Assembly: GCF_024345975.1 (NCBI RefSeq)
Contig: NZ_JAGQCD010000013.1
Span: forward strand, 28,356 to 92,355
Length of the DNA stretch: 64,000 nt
From: Cyanobium sp. Cruz-8D1
Lineage (GTDB): Bacteria; Cyanobacteriota; Cyanobacteriia; PCC-6307; Cyanobiaceae
Direction: 5' to 3'
Part shown: positions 52,849 to 62,251 of the stretch, one piece after another
How positions within the stretch are numbered: position 1 is the stretch's first letter
Layout of the letters: each line of letters begins with the position of its first letter
Notes under the pieces: model-generated
The model's input: the letters and a program-made list of their open reading frames with translations, nothing else
What the model was told of the DNA's origin: nothing
Databases searched by the model: none
Made by a program: the position numbers and the translations under genes

Positions 52849-53553
52849 CTAGCCGCCACCAGCCGGATTGCCTCCAGCACCGGCCCGCTCCAGCACCCCC
52901 TTGCTGCTGGGCACGGCGCCGCCGCGGCGGGGATCGATCTCCACCGCCTGATCGAGGGCCCGGGCGAACGCCTTGAAGCAGGCCTCGACGATGTGGTGGG
53001 AATTCACCCCCGCCAGCTGGCGGATGTGGAGGGTGAGGCCGGCGTTGTTGGCCACCGCCACGAAGAACTCCCGCACCAGCTCGCTGTCGTAGGTGCCGAT
53101 GCGCTGGCCGGGGATGGCCAGGTCGTAGCTGAGATGGGGCCTGCCGGAGCAGTCGAGCGCCACCTGCACCAGGGCCTCATCAAGGGGGGCCAGGAAGTGG
53201 CCGAAGCGGCGGATGCCCCGCCGGTCGGCCAGGGCCTGGGCCAGGGCCTGGCCCAGGGCGATGCCCACGTCCTCGTTGGTGTGGTGGTCGTCGATGTGGG
53301 TGTCGCCCCTGGCGGTGATCTCCAGATCCAGCAGGCCGTGGCTGGCGAGCTGGTGGAGCATGTGGTCGAGAAAGGGGACACCGGTGGCCACCTGGCAGCA
53401 ACCGGTGCCATCGAGATCGAGGGTGACCTGCACATCCGTCTCGCCGGTGACGCGATGGATCTCACCGGTGCGTGGAGGGCCTGTGCGCGGTGGGCCGGTT
53501 TGCGAAGAGCTGATGGTCACGCGGGCGAAGGCGACAGGCCTGATCCGAATCAT
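52849..53553 (-). CDS. hisB: Imidazoleglycerol-phosphate dehydratase
   Basis: The sixth step of histidine synthesis. The 234 residues include the two manganese-binding motifs [14 protein letters not shown] and [17 protein letters not shown] and the segment [18 protein letters not shown]. The N-terminus is longer than usual with a short GPPRT repeat, so the true start may be a little downstream of the ATG at 53553. Divergent from the carbonic anhydrase gene. Confidence 0.93.
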   Translation of the reverse strand: MIRIRPVAFARVTISSSQTGPPRTGPPRTGEIHRVTGETDVQVTLDLDGTGCCQVATGVPFLDHMLHQLASHGLLDLEITARGDTHIDDHHTNEDVGIALGQALAQALADRRGIRRFGHFLAPLDEALVQVALDCSGRPHLSYDLAIPGQRIGTYDSELVREFFVAVANNAGLTLHIRQLAGVNSHHIVEACFKAFARALDQAVEIDPRRGGAVPSSKGVLERAGAGGNPAGGG

Positions 53554-53646
53554 GCCAAAGCCCCAAAGGCCACACCCCGGCGGCCGGACGCCCACATGGT
53601 GTGCAGCGCTACGGCACGGGGCCGCCCGGGATGGTGGTGTGGCCCG

Positions 53647-54249
53647 ATGCCCACCTGTCCCGGTGCCGTCCTCGACCAGCTGCGCGCCGGGCACCAGCGC
53701 TTTCTCGACGGCCATTCGCTCCACCCCCACAGCGATCGCCTGCGGATGCTGGAGGTGGAAGCGGGCCAGAGCCCGGTGGCCGCCGTGCTGGGCTGCGCCG
53801 ATTCAAGGGTGCCGGTGGAGCTGCTGTTCGACACCGGCTTCGGCGATCTGTTCGTGGTGCGCAACGCCGGCACCATGAGCACCGTGGCCGCGATCGCCTC
53901 GCTGGAATACGCCGTCAGCCACCTGGAGGTGCCGGTGATCGTGGTGCTCGGCCACGCCGCCTGCGGTGCCGTGGCGGCGGCCTTCGACCGGGAACTCAGC
54001 CTGACGCCGAGCCTGGCCCAGGTGGTGGGCCAGCTGCGCATGGAGCTGTTCAGCCTGGGCGGCGAAGACAACCTGGAAGAGGCCTGCCGCCACCACACCC
54101 TGAATGCCGCCCGCAACCTCGTCGATTCCAGCGTCATGCTCACCGACAGGCTCAGGTCCGGCCGCCTGCAGGTGGAAGCGGCCTTCTACAACCTGCACAC
54201 CACCAGCATTGAATGGATGGGTGCCGTGATGCCGATGCGTCAGGGGTGA
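53647..54249 (+). CDS. Beta-carbonic anhydrase
   Basis: A 200-residue zinc enzyme. Zinc ligands are in LGCADSRVP (Cys, with the Asp-Arg dyad) and GHAACGAV (His and Cys). Other typical segments are [21 protein letters not shown] and [12 protein letters not shown]. It interconverts CO2 and bicarbonate. No carboxysome gene is near, so it is likely a cytosolic or envelope form. ATG 53647 is used; a GTG ten bases upstream is possible. Confidence 0.92.
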   Translation: MPTCPGAVLDQLRAGHQRFLDGHSLHPHSDRLRMLEVEAGQSPVAAVLGCADSRVPVELLFDTGFGDLFVVRNAGTMSTVAAIASLEYAVSHLEVPVIVVLGHAACGAVAAAFDRELSLTPSLAQVVGQLRMELFSLGGEDNLEEACRHHTLNAARNLVDSSVMLTDRLRSGRLQVEAAFYNLHTTSIEWMGAVMPMRQG

Positions 54250-54304
54250 GCGGAATTGACCGACACATCAGATGTTGGTTCTTCGGCTTCAGAAGTGGAG
54301 CCGA

Positions 54305-55087
54305 TCACATCCCCGTGATGCAATACCCCGCATCCACGTAGATCACCTGGCCGGTGATGCCGCTGGCCAGGGGGCTGGCCAGGAAGGCGGCGGTGGCCCC
54401 CACTTCGTCCTGGGTGACGGTGCGGCGCAGGGGGGCTTTGGCCTCAACGTTGTGGATCATGTCGAGGATGCCGCCGATCGCTGAGCTGGCCAGGGTGCGG
54501 ATCGGGCCGGCGCTGATGGCATTCACGCGCACCTGCTGCTCGGGGCCCAGCTCGGCGGCTAGATAGCGCACCGAGGCCTCCAGGGCCGCCTTGGCCACGC
54601 CCATCACGTTGTAGTTGGGGATCGCCCGCTCGGCGCCCAGGTAGCTCAGCGTGATCACGCTGGCCCCCTGGCTGAACAAGGGCTTGGCGTGGCGGCACAG
54701 CGGCGCCAGGGAATAGGCGCTCACCTCCAGCGCCCGGGCGAAGCCCTCCGGACTGATGGCGCTGAAATCGCCCACCAGCTCCTCCTTGCCGGCGAAGGCC
54801 AGGCAATGGATCAACACATCCAGCGAGCCCCACTGCTGGGAGACGCGCTGGAACAGGGCCTCAATCTGGGCCGGGTTCTGCACGTCGAGGGGCTCGAACA
54901 GGGTGGGGTTCAGGGGCGCGGTGAGCTCCCGCACCTTGCCCTCGAAGCGGCCCCGATCGTCAGGGAGGTAGGTGATGCCCAGTTCGCAGCCCGCCGCGGC
55001 CAGCTGCTGGGCAATGCCCCAGGCGATCGAGCGGTTGTTGGCGATGCCGGTGACGAGGGCCTTCTTGCCGCGCAGATCAAGGAGCAT
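54305..55087 (-). CDS. fabI: Enoyl-[acyl-carrier-protein] reductase (NADH)
   Basis: The last step of each fatty acid elongation round. The 260 residues fit. The NAD site is VTGIANNRSIAWGIAQQLA. The catalytic pair is in SYLGAERAIPNYNVMGVAKA (Tyr and Lys, the Y-X6-K spacing of FabI). LVGDFSAISPEGF and the tail YVDAGYCITGM are also typical. Divergent from the phosphopantetheinyl transferase 29 bases away. Confidence 0.95.
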   Translation of the reverse strand: MLLDLRGKKALVTGIANNRSIAWGIAQQLAAAGCELGITYLPDDRGRFEGKVRELTAPLNPTLFEPLDVQNPAQIEALFQRVSQQWGSLDVLIHCLAFAGKEELVGDFSAISPEGFARALEVSAYSLAPLCRHAKPLFSQGASVITLSYLGAERAIPNYNVMGVAKAALEASVRYLAAELGPEQQVRVNAISAGPIRTLASSAIGGILDMIHNVEAKAPLRRTVTQDEVGATAAFLASPLASGITGQVIYVDAGYCITGM

Positions 55088-55116
55088 GGGAAGCAGGGCG
55101 CCGGAGGGCGAAAGGG

Positions 55117-55851
55117 GTGCAGTCCGGCGATTCTCCCGTACCCGCGGCGCTCCTTCCCCTGGCCTGGCCTGAGCCCCGCGGCGGCCAGGCGCTGCCCCCC
55201 TGGCCCTGCCCCGGACCCGGTGCTCCGCCGCTGCTGCTGCTGCTCGATCGCCGCCAGCCGCAGGTCCGGGCGCTGGTTGCGCCCCTGGGGGATCTGCTGG
55301 ATCCAGGCGAACGGCAACGCCTGGGCCAGCTGCGGCGCCAGGCGGATGGGGAGCGGTTCCTGCTCGGTCGGGGGGCGCTGCGGCTGATCCTGGGGGGCTG
55401 GCTGGGGTGCGATCCCGCCGGCCTGGTGCTGGGGGCGGGGCCCCATGGCAAGCCGGAACTGCTCGCCCAGAAGGCCGCGGGTCAGGGGAGCGGGGGGATC
55501 CCCCCGCAGTTCAACGTCTCCCATTCGGGGGAACTGATCCTGCTGGGGTTTCACCTCGAGCGGCCGGTGGGGGTGGATGTGGAGCAGCGACGGCCGGTGC
55601 CGGAGTGGGAGGGCATCGCCGACCGTTGTCTGCCACCGAGTGAATCGGAACGGATCCGGGCCCTGCCGCAGGAGCGACGCAGCGAGGCCTTCCTGGCGGC
55701 CTGGTGCCGGCTGGAGGCGGGCCTCAAGGCCACCGGGCGGGGCCTGTTCGGCAGCGCACAGCCTGGCTCCGGAGCAGGGAAGGAATCGGATCCCATCCAC
55801 TGGCCCCTGGTGCTGCCGGAGGGGTATGTGGGCGCCGCGGCCCTGGCCTGA
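55117..55851 (+). CDS. 4'-phosphopantetheinyl transferase superfamily protein
   Basis: A 244-residue Sfp/HetI-type enzyme that activates acyl carrier proteins. The core is FNVSHSGELILLGFH then VGVDVEQRRPVPEWE (Mg-binding Asp and Glu) and WCRLEAGLKATGRGL, where the usual W-x-x-K-E-A reads with Leu-Glu-Ala. The start is a GTG. Neighbour fabI is in the same pathway, which supports the call. Confidence 0.85.
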   Translation: MQSGDSPVPAALLPLAWPEPRGGQALPPWPCPGPGAPPLLLLLDRRQPQVRALVAPLGDLLDPGERQRLGQLRRQADGERFLLGRGALRLILGGWLGCDPAGLVLGAGPHGKPELLAQKAAGQGSGGIPPQFNVSHSGELILLGFHLERPVGVDVEQRRPVPEWEGIADRCLPPSESERIRALPQERRSEAFLAAWCRLEAGLKATGRGLFGSAQPGSGAGKESDPIHWPLVLPEGYVGAAALA

Positions 55852-55855
55852 AGCG

Positions 55856-56449
55856 TCAGGAGCCTCCGGGCTGGGACTCCTCCGGTTCCTCCAGGTCGTC
55901 GGGGGTGAGCGGCAGACCCAACAGGGTCTTTTCGGCCCGCCGGATCGCCCGTGGGTCGCTCAGCAGTTCGGGCTCCTCCAGCAAGGGCAGCACAGGCGGC
56001 CGGTGCTGGGCCGCGGTGCGGGGCGGCGGTTGCCAGACAAAGACGTTGCCGGGGGCCCGTTGGCGGCAGAGACCCTCCGCCTGGCGGCGCAGGGCCAGCC
56101 GCACCCGCCCCCGCTCCTGGGCCAGGAAGAACTCCTGCCGTGGGGCCAGTCCGAAGCTGGTGGGGGTCGGCCCGTTGCCGCCCCTGAGCCGGGCGGCATC
56201 GGGAAGCCAGCGGGGCCGGCAGACGCCGGGACGGCTGGTGTCGGTCTCGATCCAGATGTGCAGGCCCTTGCCACCGGCCCGCGTCACCACGGCCAGCCCG
56301 TCGTGCGGCTGGTGCCGGGGCAGGGGGTACACCTTTCCACTCGGGCGCTGATCGGCCGGTACGCAGCCGGCCAGCAGGAGTGCCACCAGCGGCACCCCCA
56401 GCAGGGTCCTTCCCAGCGGGCGTCGGGCCAGCGGGCGGAGGGGCGGCAC
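55856..56449 (-). CDS. Hypothetical lipoprotein
   Basis: A 197-residue protein with a basic N-terminus (RPLARRPLGR) followed by LLGVPLVALLLAGC, a clear lipobox with the Cys at about residue 28. The remainder has ADQRPSGKVYPLPRHQPHDG, LHIWIETDTSRPG and no known domain. GTG 56449 is used because no ATG is suitably placed. Convergent with the preceding gene with 4 bases between stops. Confidence 0.65.
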   Translation of the reverse strand: MPPLRPLARRPLGRTLLGVPLVALLLAGCVPADQRPSGKVYPLPRHQPHDGLAVVTRAGGKGLHIWIETDTSRPGVCRPRWLPDAARLRGGNGPTPTSFGLAPRQEFFLAQERGRVRLALRRQAEGLCRQRAPGNVFVWQPPPRTAAQHRPPVLPLLEEPELLSDPRAIRRAEKTLLGLPLTPDDLEEPEESQPGGS

Positions 56450-56524
56450 AGCACAGACATCGCGTTCACGGCGATGATCCTTACCCGCCCCCCCCATCCG
56501 CTCTGCAGCAAGGGCGGCAGATCC

Positions 56525-57088
56525 GTGGTCCTCACCGCCTCCACCATGCTGGCCCTGGGCACCCAGCTGCCGGTCGCCGCCATGCAGGCCGGGCTGCGGC
56601 CGGTCACGGGTGGCCCCCTTTCCGCCACCGCCCTGGAAGGGAGGCCCGTCCTGGTGCTGTTCCTCTGCCCCCACTGCCCGTTCGTGAAGCATGTGGAGGC
56701 GGAACTCACGCGCTTGCAGGAGGATCTGGGCGGCCGGGCGAGCCTGATCGGCATCTGCAGCAACAGCACCATCAGCCACCCCCAGGACGGACCGGCGGGG
56801 ATGGTGGCCCAGGCCCGGGCCCGCGGCTGGACCTTCCCCTACCTTCAGGACCCCGACCAGGACGTGGCCCGGGCCTTCCAAGCGGCCTGCACCCCCGACC
56901 CCTTTCTCTTCGATGCCAGGCACCGGCTCGCCTACCGAGGCCAGCTGGATGGCAGCCGTCCCGGTGCCGGAATCGCCTGCGACGGCAGGGATCTGCGCGC
57001 CGCACTGAAGGCCCTGCTGGAGGGGCGGCCGGTGCCGGAACCGCAGCAGCCGGCGATCGGCTGCAACATCAAGTGGCACGGCCGCTGA
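56525..57088 (+). CDS. Thioredoxin-like / AhpC-TSA family protein
   Basis: A 187-residue redoxin. The active motif is LFLCPHCPFVKHVEAEL with CxxC, and GICSNSTISHPQDGPAGMVA follows, typical of this family of thioredoxin-like proteins. PDPFLFDARHRLAYRGQLD is near the C-terminus. GTG 56525 has a good AAGGGCGG upstream, and ASTMLALGTQLP is the family's usual start; an ATG at 56474 would add 17 residues. Peroxide or thiol reduction is likely. Confidence 0.8.
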   Translation: MVLTASTMLALGTQLPVAAMQAGLRPVTGGPLSATALEGRPVLVLFLCPHCPFVKHVEAELTRLQEDLGGRASLIGICSNSTISHPQDGPAGMVAQARARGWTFPYLQDPDQDVARAFQAACTPDPFLFDARHRLAYRGQLDGSRPGAGIACDGRDLRAALKALLEGRPVPEPQQPAIGCNIKWHGR

Positions 57089-57141
57089 ACCGGGGGCGGC
57101 GGGGACCCATGGGTCGGATCCGCAGGCTTAATGTTGCCGCC

Positions 57142-58344
57142 ATGCAAGTGCCCCCCTTCAGTCTCAGCGAGCAACTGCACCAGCTCGGAGACGCCCTTGA
57201 TCAGGCCGTCCTGGACGTCCTGCGCAGCGGCCAGTACATCGGGGGGACCACCATCAGCGGCTTCGAGGCCGCCTTCGCCGGCGCCTGTGGCGTCCCGTAC
57301 GCCATCGGCTGCAACAGCGGCACCGATGCCCTCGTGCTGGCCCTGCGGGCCCTGGGGATCGGTGCCGGCGACGAGGTGATCACCAGTTCGTTCAGCTTCT
57401 TCGCCACGGCTGAAGCGATCAGCGCCGTGGGCGCCACACCGGTGTTCGTGGACGTGGATCCGGACACCTACCTGATCGATCCGGACGCGATCGAGGGCGC
57501 CATCACCCCCGCCACCCGCGCCCTGATGCCGGTGCATCTGTTTGGCCGGCCGGTGGACATGGAGCGGATCCTGGCCATCGCCGCCGCCCACGACCTGCGG
57601 GTGATCGAGGACTGTGCCCAGGCCAGCGGCGCCAGCTGGGCCGGGCGGCCGGTGGGCGGCTGGGGTGACGCCGGCTGCTTCAGCTTCTTCCCCACCAAGA
57701 ACCTCGGAGCGGCCGGCGACGGCGGCATGGTGGTCTGCCGCGATCCGGCGCTGGCCCAACGGATCCGGGAGCTGGCGGTGCACGGCATGCCCCGCCGCTA
57801 CCTGCACACCGACCTCGGCTACAACAGCCGTCTCGATGCCATGCAGGCCGCCGTGCTGATGGTGAAGCTGCCGCACCTGGCCGGCTGGGTGGAACGGCGG
57901 CGGGCCATCGCCGAGCGCTACCAGCGGGAACTGGCCGGACTGCCGGGCCTGCTGCCCGCGGCCCCCGGACCGGAGGGCCACAGCTGGAACCAGTTCGTGG
58001 TGCGGGTGCCCCACTGCACGGCCGCCACGATCGCCTGCGGCGGACGCTGCACCCCCGCCGCCGACAGCGCCAGCTACGGGCTCCCCGAGGCCTGCTGCCG
58101 CGACTGGCTCAAGCAGCAGCTGCAGGAGGCGGGCGTGACGACGATCATCTACTACCCGATTCCCATCCACCGGCAGCCGGCCTACGCCTGGCTGGGCTAC
58201 GCCCCCGGCAGCCTGCCGATCACCGAACGGCTCTGCGCCGAAGTGCTCAGCCTGCCGATCTTCCCCGAACTCAGCACCGAGCAGCAGGACAGCGTCATTG
58301 CCGCGGTGCGCCGCCTGGTGGGGGCCACGGCAGTGGTCGCCTGA
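57142..58344 (+). CDS. DegT/DnrJ/EryC1/StrS family PLP-dependent sugar aminotransferase
   Basis: A 400-residue enzyme. The internal-aldimine Lys is in FFPTKNLGAAGDGGMVV. Other marks are SGQYIGGTTISGFEAAFA, GCNSGTDALVLALRALGIG, IEDCAQASGASWAGR, and HGMPRRYLHTDLGYNSRLD. Such enzymes make amino-deoxysugars for surface glycans. The start ATG 57142 fits the family start. It is followed at 25 bases by the convergent photolyase. Confidence 0.92.
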   Translation: MQVPPFSLSEQLHQLGDALDQAVLDVLRSGQYIGGTTISGFEAAFAGACGVPYAIGCNSGTDALVLALRALGIGAGDEVITSSFSFFATAEAISAVGATPVFVDVDPDTYLIDPDAIEGAITPATRALMPVHLFGRPVDMERILAIAAAHDLRVIEDCAQASGASWAGRPVGGWGDAGCFSFFPTKNLGAAGDGGMVVCRDPALAQRIRELAVHGMPRRYLHTDLGYNSRLDAMQAAVLMVKLPHLAGWVERRRAIAERYQRELAGLPGLLPAAPGPEGHSWNQFVVRVPHCTAATIACGGRCTPAADSASYGLPEACCRDWLKQQLQEAGVTTIIYYPIPIHRQPAYAWLGYAPGSLPITERLCAEVLSLPIFPELSTEQQDSVIAAVRRLVGATAVVA

Positions 58345-58368
58345 AGCCAGGCCCGCAACCCCTGCCGC

Positions 58369-59850
58369 CTAGCCCCTGGGCAGGGCGGCATGCAGGGCCT
58401 TGAAGCGGGCCTGCTGCACCTTGTGGCTGACGATCGGTTCCGGGTAACCACGCCGTTCCAGTGGCGCGATCTCACCGCTGAGCAGGTCAGCGGTGGCCAC
58501 ATGGGCCAGTTCCGGCAGCCAGCGGCGGATGTAGGTGGCCTCGGGATCGAAGCGGGCCGCCTGCGTGTAGGGGTTGAAGATGCGCAGGGGCTTGGGGTCC
58601 ATGCCGCTGCTGGCGCTCCACTGCCAGCCGCCGTTGTTGGCCGCCAGGTCGCCATCCACCAGCCGTTCCATGAAGGCGCGCTCGCCCCAGCGCCAGTCGA
58701 CGATCAGATCCTTGACCAGGAAGGACGCCACCACCATGCGGCAGCGGTTGTGCATCCAACCGCTCTGGTTCAGCTGGCGCATGGAGGCGTCGATGATCGG
58801 CAGCCCGGTGAGGCCCTGCTCCCAGGCCTGGAAGCGCGCCGGATCGTTCTCCCAGGGGAAGTGGCGCCACTGCGGCCTGTAGGGGCCGTCGGCCAGCTGA
58901 GGGAAATGGAACAGGGCCTGCTGGTAGAACTCGCGCCAGGCCAGCTCCTGTTCCCAGACGCCGATGGAGGTGAGGGCCTCCTCGCTGCGGGCGAGGGCCC
59001 GGGCCGCCTGGGCGGCGGCCCAGGCCTGGCGGGGGCTGAGGCTGCCGAAACTGAGGGCGGCGGACAGCCCGGAGGTGCCGGCCTCACCGGGCCTGTTGCG
59101 ACCCGGCTCGTAGGCGGCCATGGGGCCGCCGTTCACGCCGCCATCGGCAAAGGCCTGGAGCTGGGCCAGGGCGGCCGCTTCGCCGGGGCGGCAGGGGCAG
59201 AGATCGGCACCAGCGAAGCGGAACCCCAGCTCCTCGGCCGTGGGCGCCGCCTCGAGCCTGGGCAGGGCGGCCCAAAGAGCGGCCCGCTCCGCAGGCCAGG
59301 CGCCGGGATCGAGATCCAGTAAGCCGGCGGGAGCGGCCACCGGCTCCAGGCTTTCGGCTCGCCCCTGCACCTGGCCGCGCCAGTTGCGCAGGAACGGCCC
59401 ATAGACCCGGTAGGGCTCGCCGGCTCCGGTGCTGATCGCCTCCGGGGCCACCAGCAACTGGTCCCAGTCCACCAGCACCCGGGTGCCCTGGCCCTGCAAG
59501 GCGGCCGCCACCTGCCGGTCGCGCTCCCGGCCGTAGGGCTCCACTTCGCGGTTCCAGGTCACCACGCTGGCCCCCACCGCCCGGGCCGCCCGGGGGATCA
59601 GGTCGGCCGGCTCGCCCTTCAGGATCAACAGGCGGCTGCCGGCCGCCTGCCAGCGATCCGCCAGGTCCCGCAGGCTCTGGCAGAGAAACCAGACCCGGGC
59701 CGGCGCCATCAGCGGGTCAGCAAGGATCGCCGGATCCAGCACGAACACGCCGGTGACCGCCGGGGTGGCGGCCGCGGCCGCCGCCAGACCCAGGTTGTCG
59801 GCCAGGCGCAGGTCGCGACGATGCCAGAACAGCCAGCGCTCCGGGGCCAT
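58369..59850 (-). CDS. phrB: Cryptochrome/deoxyribodipyrimidine photolyase
   Basis: A 493-residue flavoprotein. The antenna domain begins LFWHRRDLRLADNLGL. The FAD domain has TSGLSAALSFGSLSPRQAW, WEQELAWREFYQQALFHFP, GLTGLPIIDASMRQLNQSG, WMHNRCRMVVASFLVKDLIV, and DGDLAANNGGWQWSASSGMD. The set of motifs is that of a class I CPD photolyase. Its start overlaps the NUDIX stop by one base, so they are coupled. Confidence 0.93.
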   Translation of the reverse strand: MAPERWLFWHRRDLRLADNLGLAAAAAATPAVTGVFVLDPAILADPLMAPARVWFLCQSLRDLADRWQAAGSRLLILKGEPADLIPRAARAVGASVVTWNREVEPYGRERDRQVAAALQGQGTRVLVDWDQLLVAPEAISTGAGEPYRVYGPFLRNWRGQVQGRAESLEPVAAPAGLLDLDPGAWPAERAALWAALPRLEAAPTAEELGFRFAGADLCPCRPGEAAALAQLQAFADGGVNGGPMAAYEPGRNRPGEAGTSGLSAALSFGSLSPRQAWAAAQAARALARSEEALTSIGVWEQELAWREFYQQALFHFPQLADGPYRPQWRHFPWENDPARFQAWEQGLTGLPIIDASMRQLNQSGWMHNRCRMVVASFLVKDLIVDWRWGERAFMERLVDGDLAANNGGWQWSASSGMDPKPLRIFNPYTQAARFDPEATYIRRWLPELAHVATADLLSGEIAPLERRGYPEPIVSHKVQQARFKALHAALPRG

Positions 59851-60422
59851 CAGAGTCCCAGCAGCTGACGGGCGCGGTACCAGGCGGTCACGGTTTTGCC
59901 GTCCAGGGCCTCATCACCGCCGGCCAGAAGCGCATCCAGCTGCGTGGGCTCCAGCAGCAGCACCTCCATGTCCTCGTCGTCGTCGCCGGGGGGGCGGTCC
60001 TGCAGCAGGGTGAGGTCGCGGGCCAGGAAGAGGTGGATCACCTCATCGGAATACCCGGGGCAGGGGTGCATGGCCCCCAGGTCATCCCAGCGGCTGGCGC
60101 TGTAGCCGGTCTCCTCCTCCAGCTCCCGCCGCATCGACCCCAGGGGCTGCTCCCCCTCCTCCAGGGTTCCGGCCGGAAACTCCAGCAACCGGCCGGCCAC
60201 GGCGAAGCGGTACTGGCGCAGGATCACCACCCGGCCATCCTCGAGCACCGGCACCGCCAGGGAGGCGCCCGGATGGCGGATCACGCCATAGGTGCCCTCG
60301 ATGCCGATCGGCAGGACCACCCGGTTCAGCTCGAAGCGCACCTTGCGGGCATCGAGCGCGGCCATGGTCTCCAGATGGGTGCTGGGCTCGGGGGGCGGCA
60401 GGGGAGCCATGGGGCGGGCCAT
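59850..60422 (-). CDS. NUDIX hydrolase (ADP-ribose pyrophosphatase-like)
   Basis: A 190-residue enzyme. The NUDIX box GTLEEGEQPLGSMRRELEEE-TGY matches GX5EX7REUXEEXGU. VVILRQYRFAVAGRLLEFPA before it is typical of ADP-ribose pyrophosphatases. CPGYSDEVIHLFLAR follows as in that group. ATG 60422 used; an ATG at 60365 (MAALDARK) is possible. Coupled to the photolyase and following folK. Confidence 0.9.
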   Translation of the reverse strand: MARPMAPLPPPEPSTHLETMAALDARKVRFELNRVVLPIGIEGTYGVIRHPGASLAVPVLEDGRVVILRQYRFAVAGRLLEFPAGTLEEGEQPLGSMRRELEEETGYSASRWDDLGAMHPCPGYSDEVIHLFLARDLTLLQDRPPGDDDEDMEVLLLEPTQLDALLAGGDEALDGKTVTAWYRARQLLGL

Positions 60423-60463
60423 TGGGGCCCCCAGTGTGACGGGCGGGGGCCTGGGGGCGCGGT

Positions 60464-61072
60464 TCAGGGTCCCTCGGGCCAGCCCGGCTCCCCCGGCAGG
60501 GGCAGGGGGGGCGGCTCCAGGGCGGCCCGCGGCAGGGCAGCCAGGCCGGCGGAGGCCGTACGGGGGGTGAGGGCGGCCGCCAGGGGAAGGGGGAGGTCAG
60601 GATCGATCGCCGCCAGTGGCGCCAGCACGAAGGCCCGTTCCCCCAGGCGCGGATGGGGGAGCTCCAACTCCGGGCCGTGGCTGGCCATCTCCCCGCACCA
60701 GAGCAGGTCGAGGTCGAGACGGCGGGGTCCCCAGCGCTCGCGGCGCTCCCGGCCGAACGCCGCCTCCAGCCGCAGAAGCCGCGCCAGCAGCCCGTTGGGA
60801 TCGAGCCAGCAGGCCGCCGGCCCCGGCGCCGCGGCCGGGCGTGCCAGCAGGACGGCGTTGAGGTAGGGCGGCTGTCCCGGCGGCCCGCCCACCGGCGCCG
60901 TGCGGAACCGGGGCGACCAGCTCAGCTGCAGGGGAGCCGCGGCCCAGGCCCGCAGCTCGGCTTCCAGCCGCGGCCGCACGGCCGTGAAGGTGGCGGCGGG
61001 GTCGCCGAGGTTGGCGCCGAGGGCGATGGCCAGGGAGGGGCGAGGCGGGGGGGCCGCCGTGGTGGGAGGCAT
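60464..61072 (-). CDS. folK: 2-amino-4-hydroxy-6-hydroxymethyldihydropteridine pyrophosphokinase
   Basis: Folate pathway kinase. A 202-residue protein with SLAIALGANLGDPAATF at the start, RFRTAPVGGPPGQPPYLNAV, WGPRRLDLDLLWCGE (the catalytic signature) and LPHPRLGERAFVLAPLA. The C-terminus is longer than usual with Pro/Leu-rich residues. A start at 61096 would add eight residues. Next upstream is a short dioxygenase-like gene. Confidence 0.92.
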   Translation of the reverse strand: MPPTTAAPPPRPSLAIALGANLGDPAATFTAVRPRLEAELRAWAAAPLQLSWSPRFRTAPVGGPPGQPPYLNAVLLARPAAAPGPAACWLDPNGLLARLLRLEAAFGRERRERWGPRRLDLDLLWCGEMASHGPELELPHPRLGERAFVLAPLAAIDPDLPLPLAAALTPRTASAGLAALPRAALEPPPLPLPGEPGWPEGP

Positions 61073-61076
61073 CGGC

Positions 61077-61307
61077 TCAGCCGCCAGTGACGCCATGCAC
61101 CAGCACCGTGAGACCGCCGCGGTGGGTTTCGAGCCAGGGGATCAGGGCCTCGAAATCCTCCCGCCCGAAGCTGATCTGGCAGCTGCTGAGCGGATGGGGG
61201 CCCACCGGCAGGCCGAAACGGGCTCCGGCGGGCTGCGCCACTGAAGCGGCGCCGCAATAGACGTGGGCGTGGTGACGCTCGTAAATGTTGGAGGGGCGGC
61301 GGGTCAT
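61077..61307 (-). CDS. DOPA 4,5-dioxygenase-like protein, short
   Basis: A 76-residue protein with HAHVYCGAASVAQPAGARFG, then GPHPLSSCQISFGREDFEAL followed by IPWLETHRGGLTVLVHGVTG. This matches the order of the DOPA 4,5-dioxygenase (PF08883) family, where His residues bind iron. The family is usually about 105-115 residues; here a stop follows HGVTGG, so the C-terminal ~30 residues are absent. Possible truncation. It is 4 bases upstream of folK on the same strand. Confidence 0.6.
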   Translation of the reverse strand: MTRRPSNIYERHHAHVYCGAASVAQPAGARFGLPVGPHPLSSCQISFGREDFEALIPWLETHRGGLTVLVHGVTGG

Positions 61308-61369
61308 GGCATCTCGACCGGAGCCTGGCGTTCTGGCACGGTATCGGGGCCGGAATCCGGCCCGGCCGA

Positions 61370-61783
61370 TCAGGGCCTGGGCCGGAGCCGCTCGAGGAAC
61401 TCCGCCTCCGCCACGGTCGCCCGCCGGGTGCGCTGCTCGAAGAGACAGAGCTCACGGCCCTGCCTCCCCTCCAGCAGCAGGGCGGAGATAAGGAGGGTGC
61501 CGCCATCGGGCCTGCGATCGGCCACCGGCACATCAATCCGCTCCCCCGGCATCCGGGGCTGATCCAGCCGGCTGGCCTTCCGGCAGGCGGCGCGCACCTC
61601 CCGGTCGTAGGCGCGCCAGGCGTCGGGGCTGGAGGCCCCCGCGGGCGGCAGCGCCGGCCCCAGCAGCAGAAAGGCCAACCCCAGCGGGACGACGCCTGGG
61701 GCGGGCTGCTTCCGCCCGAGCCAGGACCGCCCCGGGCGGGAGGCGCCGGAGGACACCAGAGAGGTCACGCCAAGGTGCGGCAT
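61370..61783 (-). CDS. Hypothetical exported protein
   Basis: A 137-residue protein. A hydrophobic stretch (GVVPLGLAFLLLGPALPPAG) after a basic N-terminus suggests a signal peptide. The mature part has DAWRAYDREVRAACRKASRL and VADRRPDGGTLLISALLLEG, followed by a conserved-looking ELCLFEQRTRRATVAE. Not recognised. The start used is ATG at 61783. Confidence 0.5.
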   Translation of the reverse strand: MPHLGVTSLVSSGASRPGRSWLGRKQPAPGVVPLGLAFLLLGPALPPAGASSPDAWRAYDREVRAACRKASRLDQPRMPGERIDVPVADRRPDGGTLLISALLLEGRQGRELCLFEQRTRRATVAEAEFLERLRPRP

Positions 61784-61929
61784 CGGACGGGAGATCAGCG
61801 AAGCCCATTGTCTCCACCGACCCCTGACTGGGACCCCCACGGTCCGCCGCCGCCCCCTGATCAGCGGGACTTGCGCATCTCTTCCAGCCCCCGGGGGGCA
61901 CCGCAGCCTCTCCCACCTTCCTGCCCATG

Positions 61930-62208
61930 GCCAGCAGGCGTGGGGCCACGGCCTCGGGCGCTCATGGCGCGATCTGCCTCCGGCCGTCGCCGCTGAGTTG
62001 GCGGCCAGCGTCAGCGATCTGGAGGACCGTTTGCGCATCCTCGATACCCATTACATCCCGACGCGCTCGCCCGACAGTTTTGCCGATGGGGCCCCGACCG
62101 ACCATCACTGCTTCGCAGAAGCCTGACGGCTACCGGCGGCTTCAGAGCGAGGACGGCCTGCGCCATTCACGTTCGATCGTTGACGCCATCGCTGCTGCGC
62201 TGGCCTGA
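61930..62208 (+). pseudogene. HEPN-domain protein remnant
   Basis: In one frame: WGHGLGRSWRDLPPAVAAEL and then ASVSDLEDRLRILDTHYIPT followed by RSPDSFADGAP, typical of the HEPN domain partnered with nucleotidyltransferases (the DxHYIPTRYPDSF pattern). A stop comes after HCFAEA. The end YRRLQSEDGLRHSRSIVDAI is in another frame, so a small insertion broke the gene. No start is seen upstream. Confidence 0.65.
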
Positions 62209-62251
62209 GCCGGAGCAGGTGCTGAGCCAGGGGCGCGCCTAGGCGGCCCAG

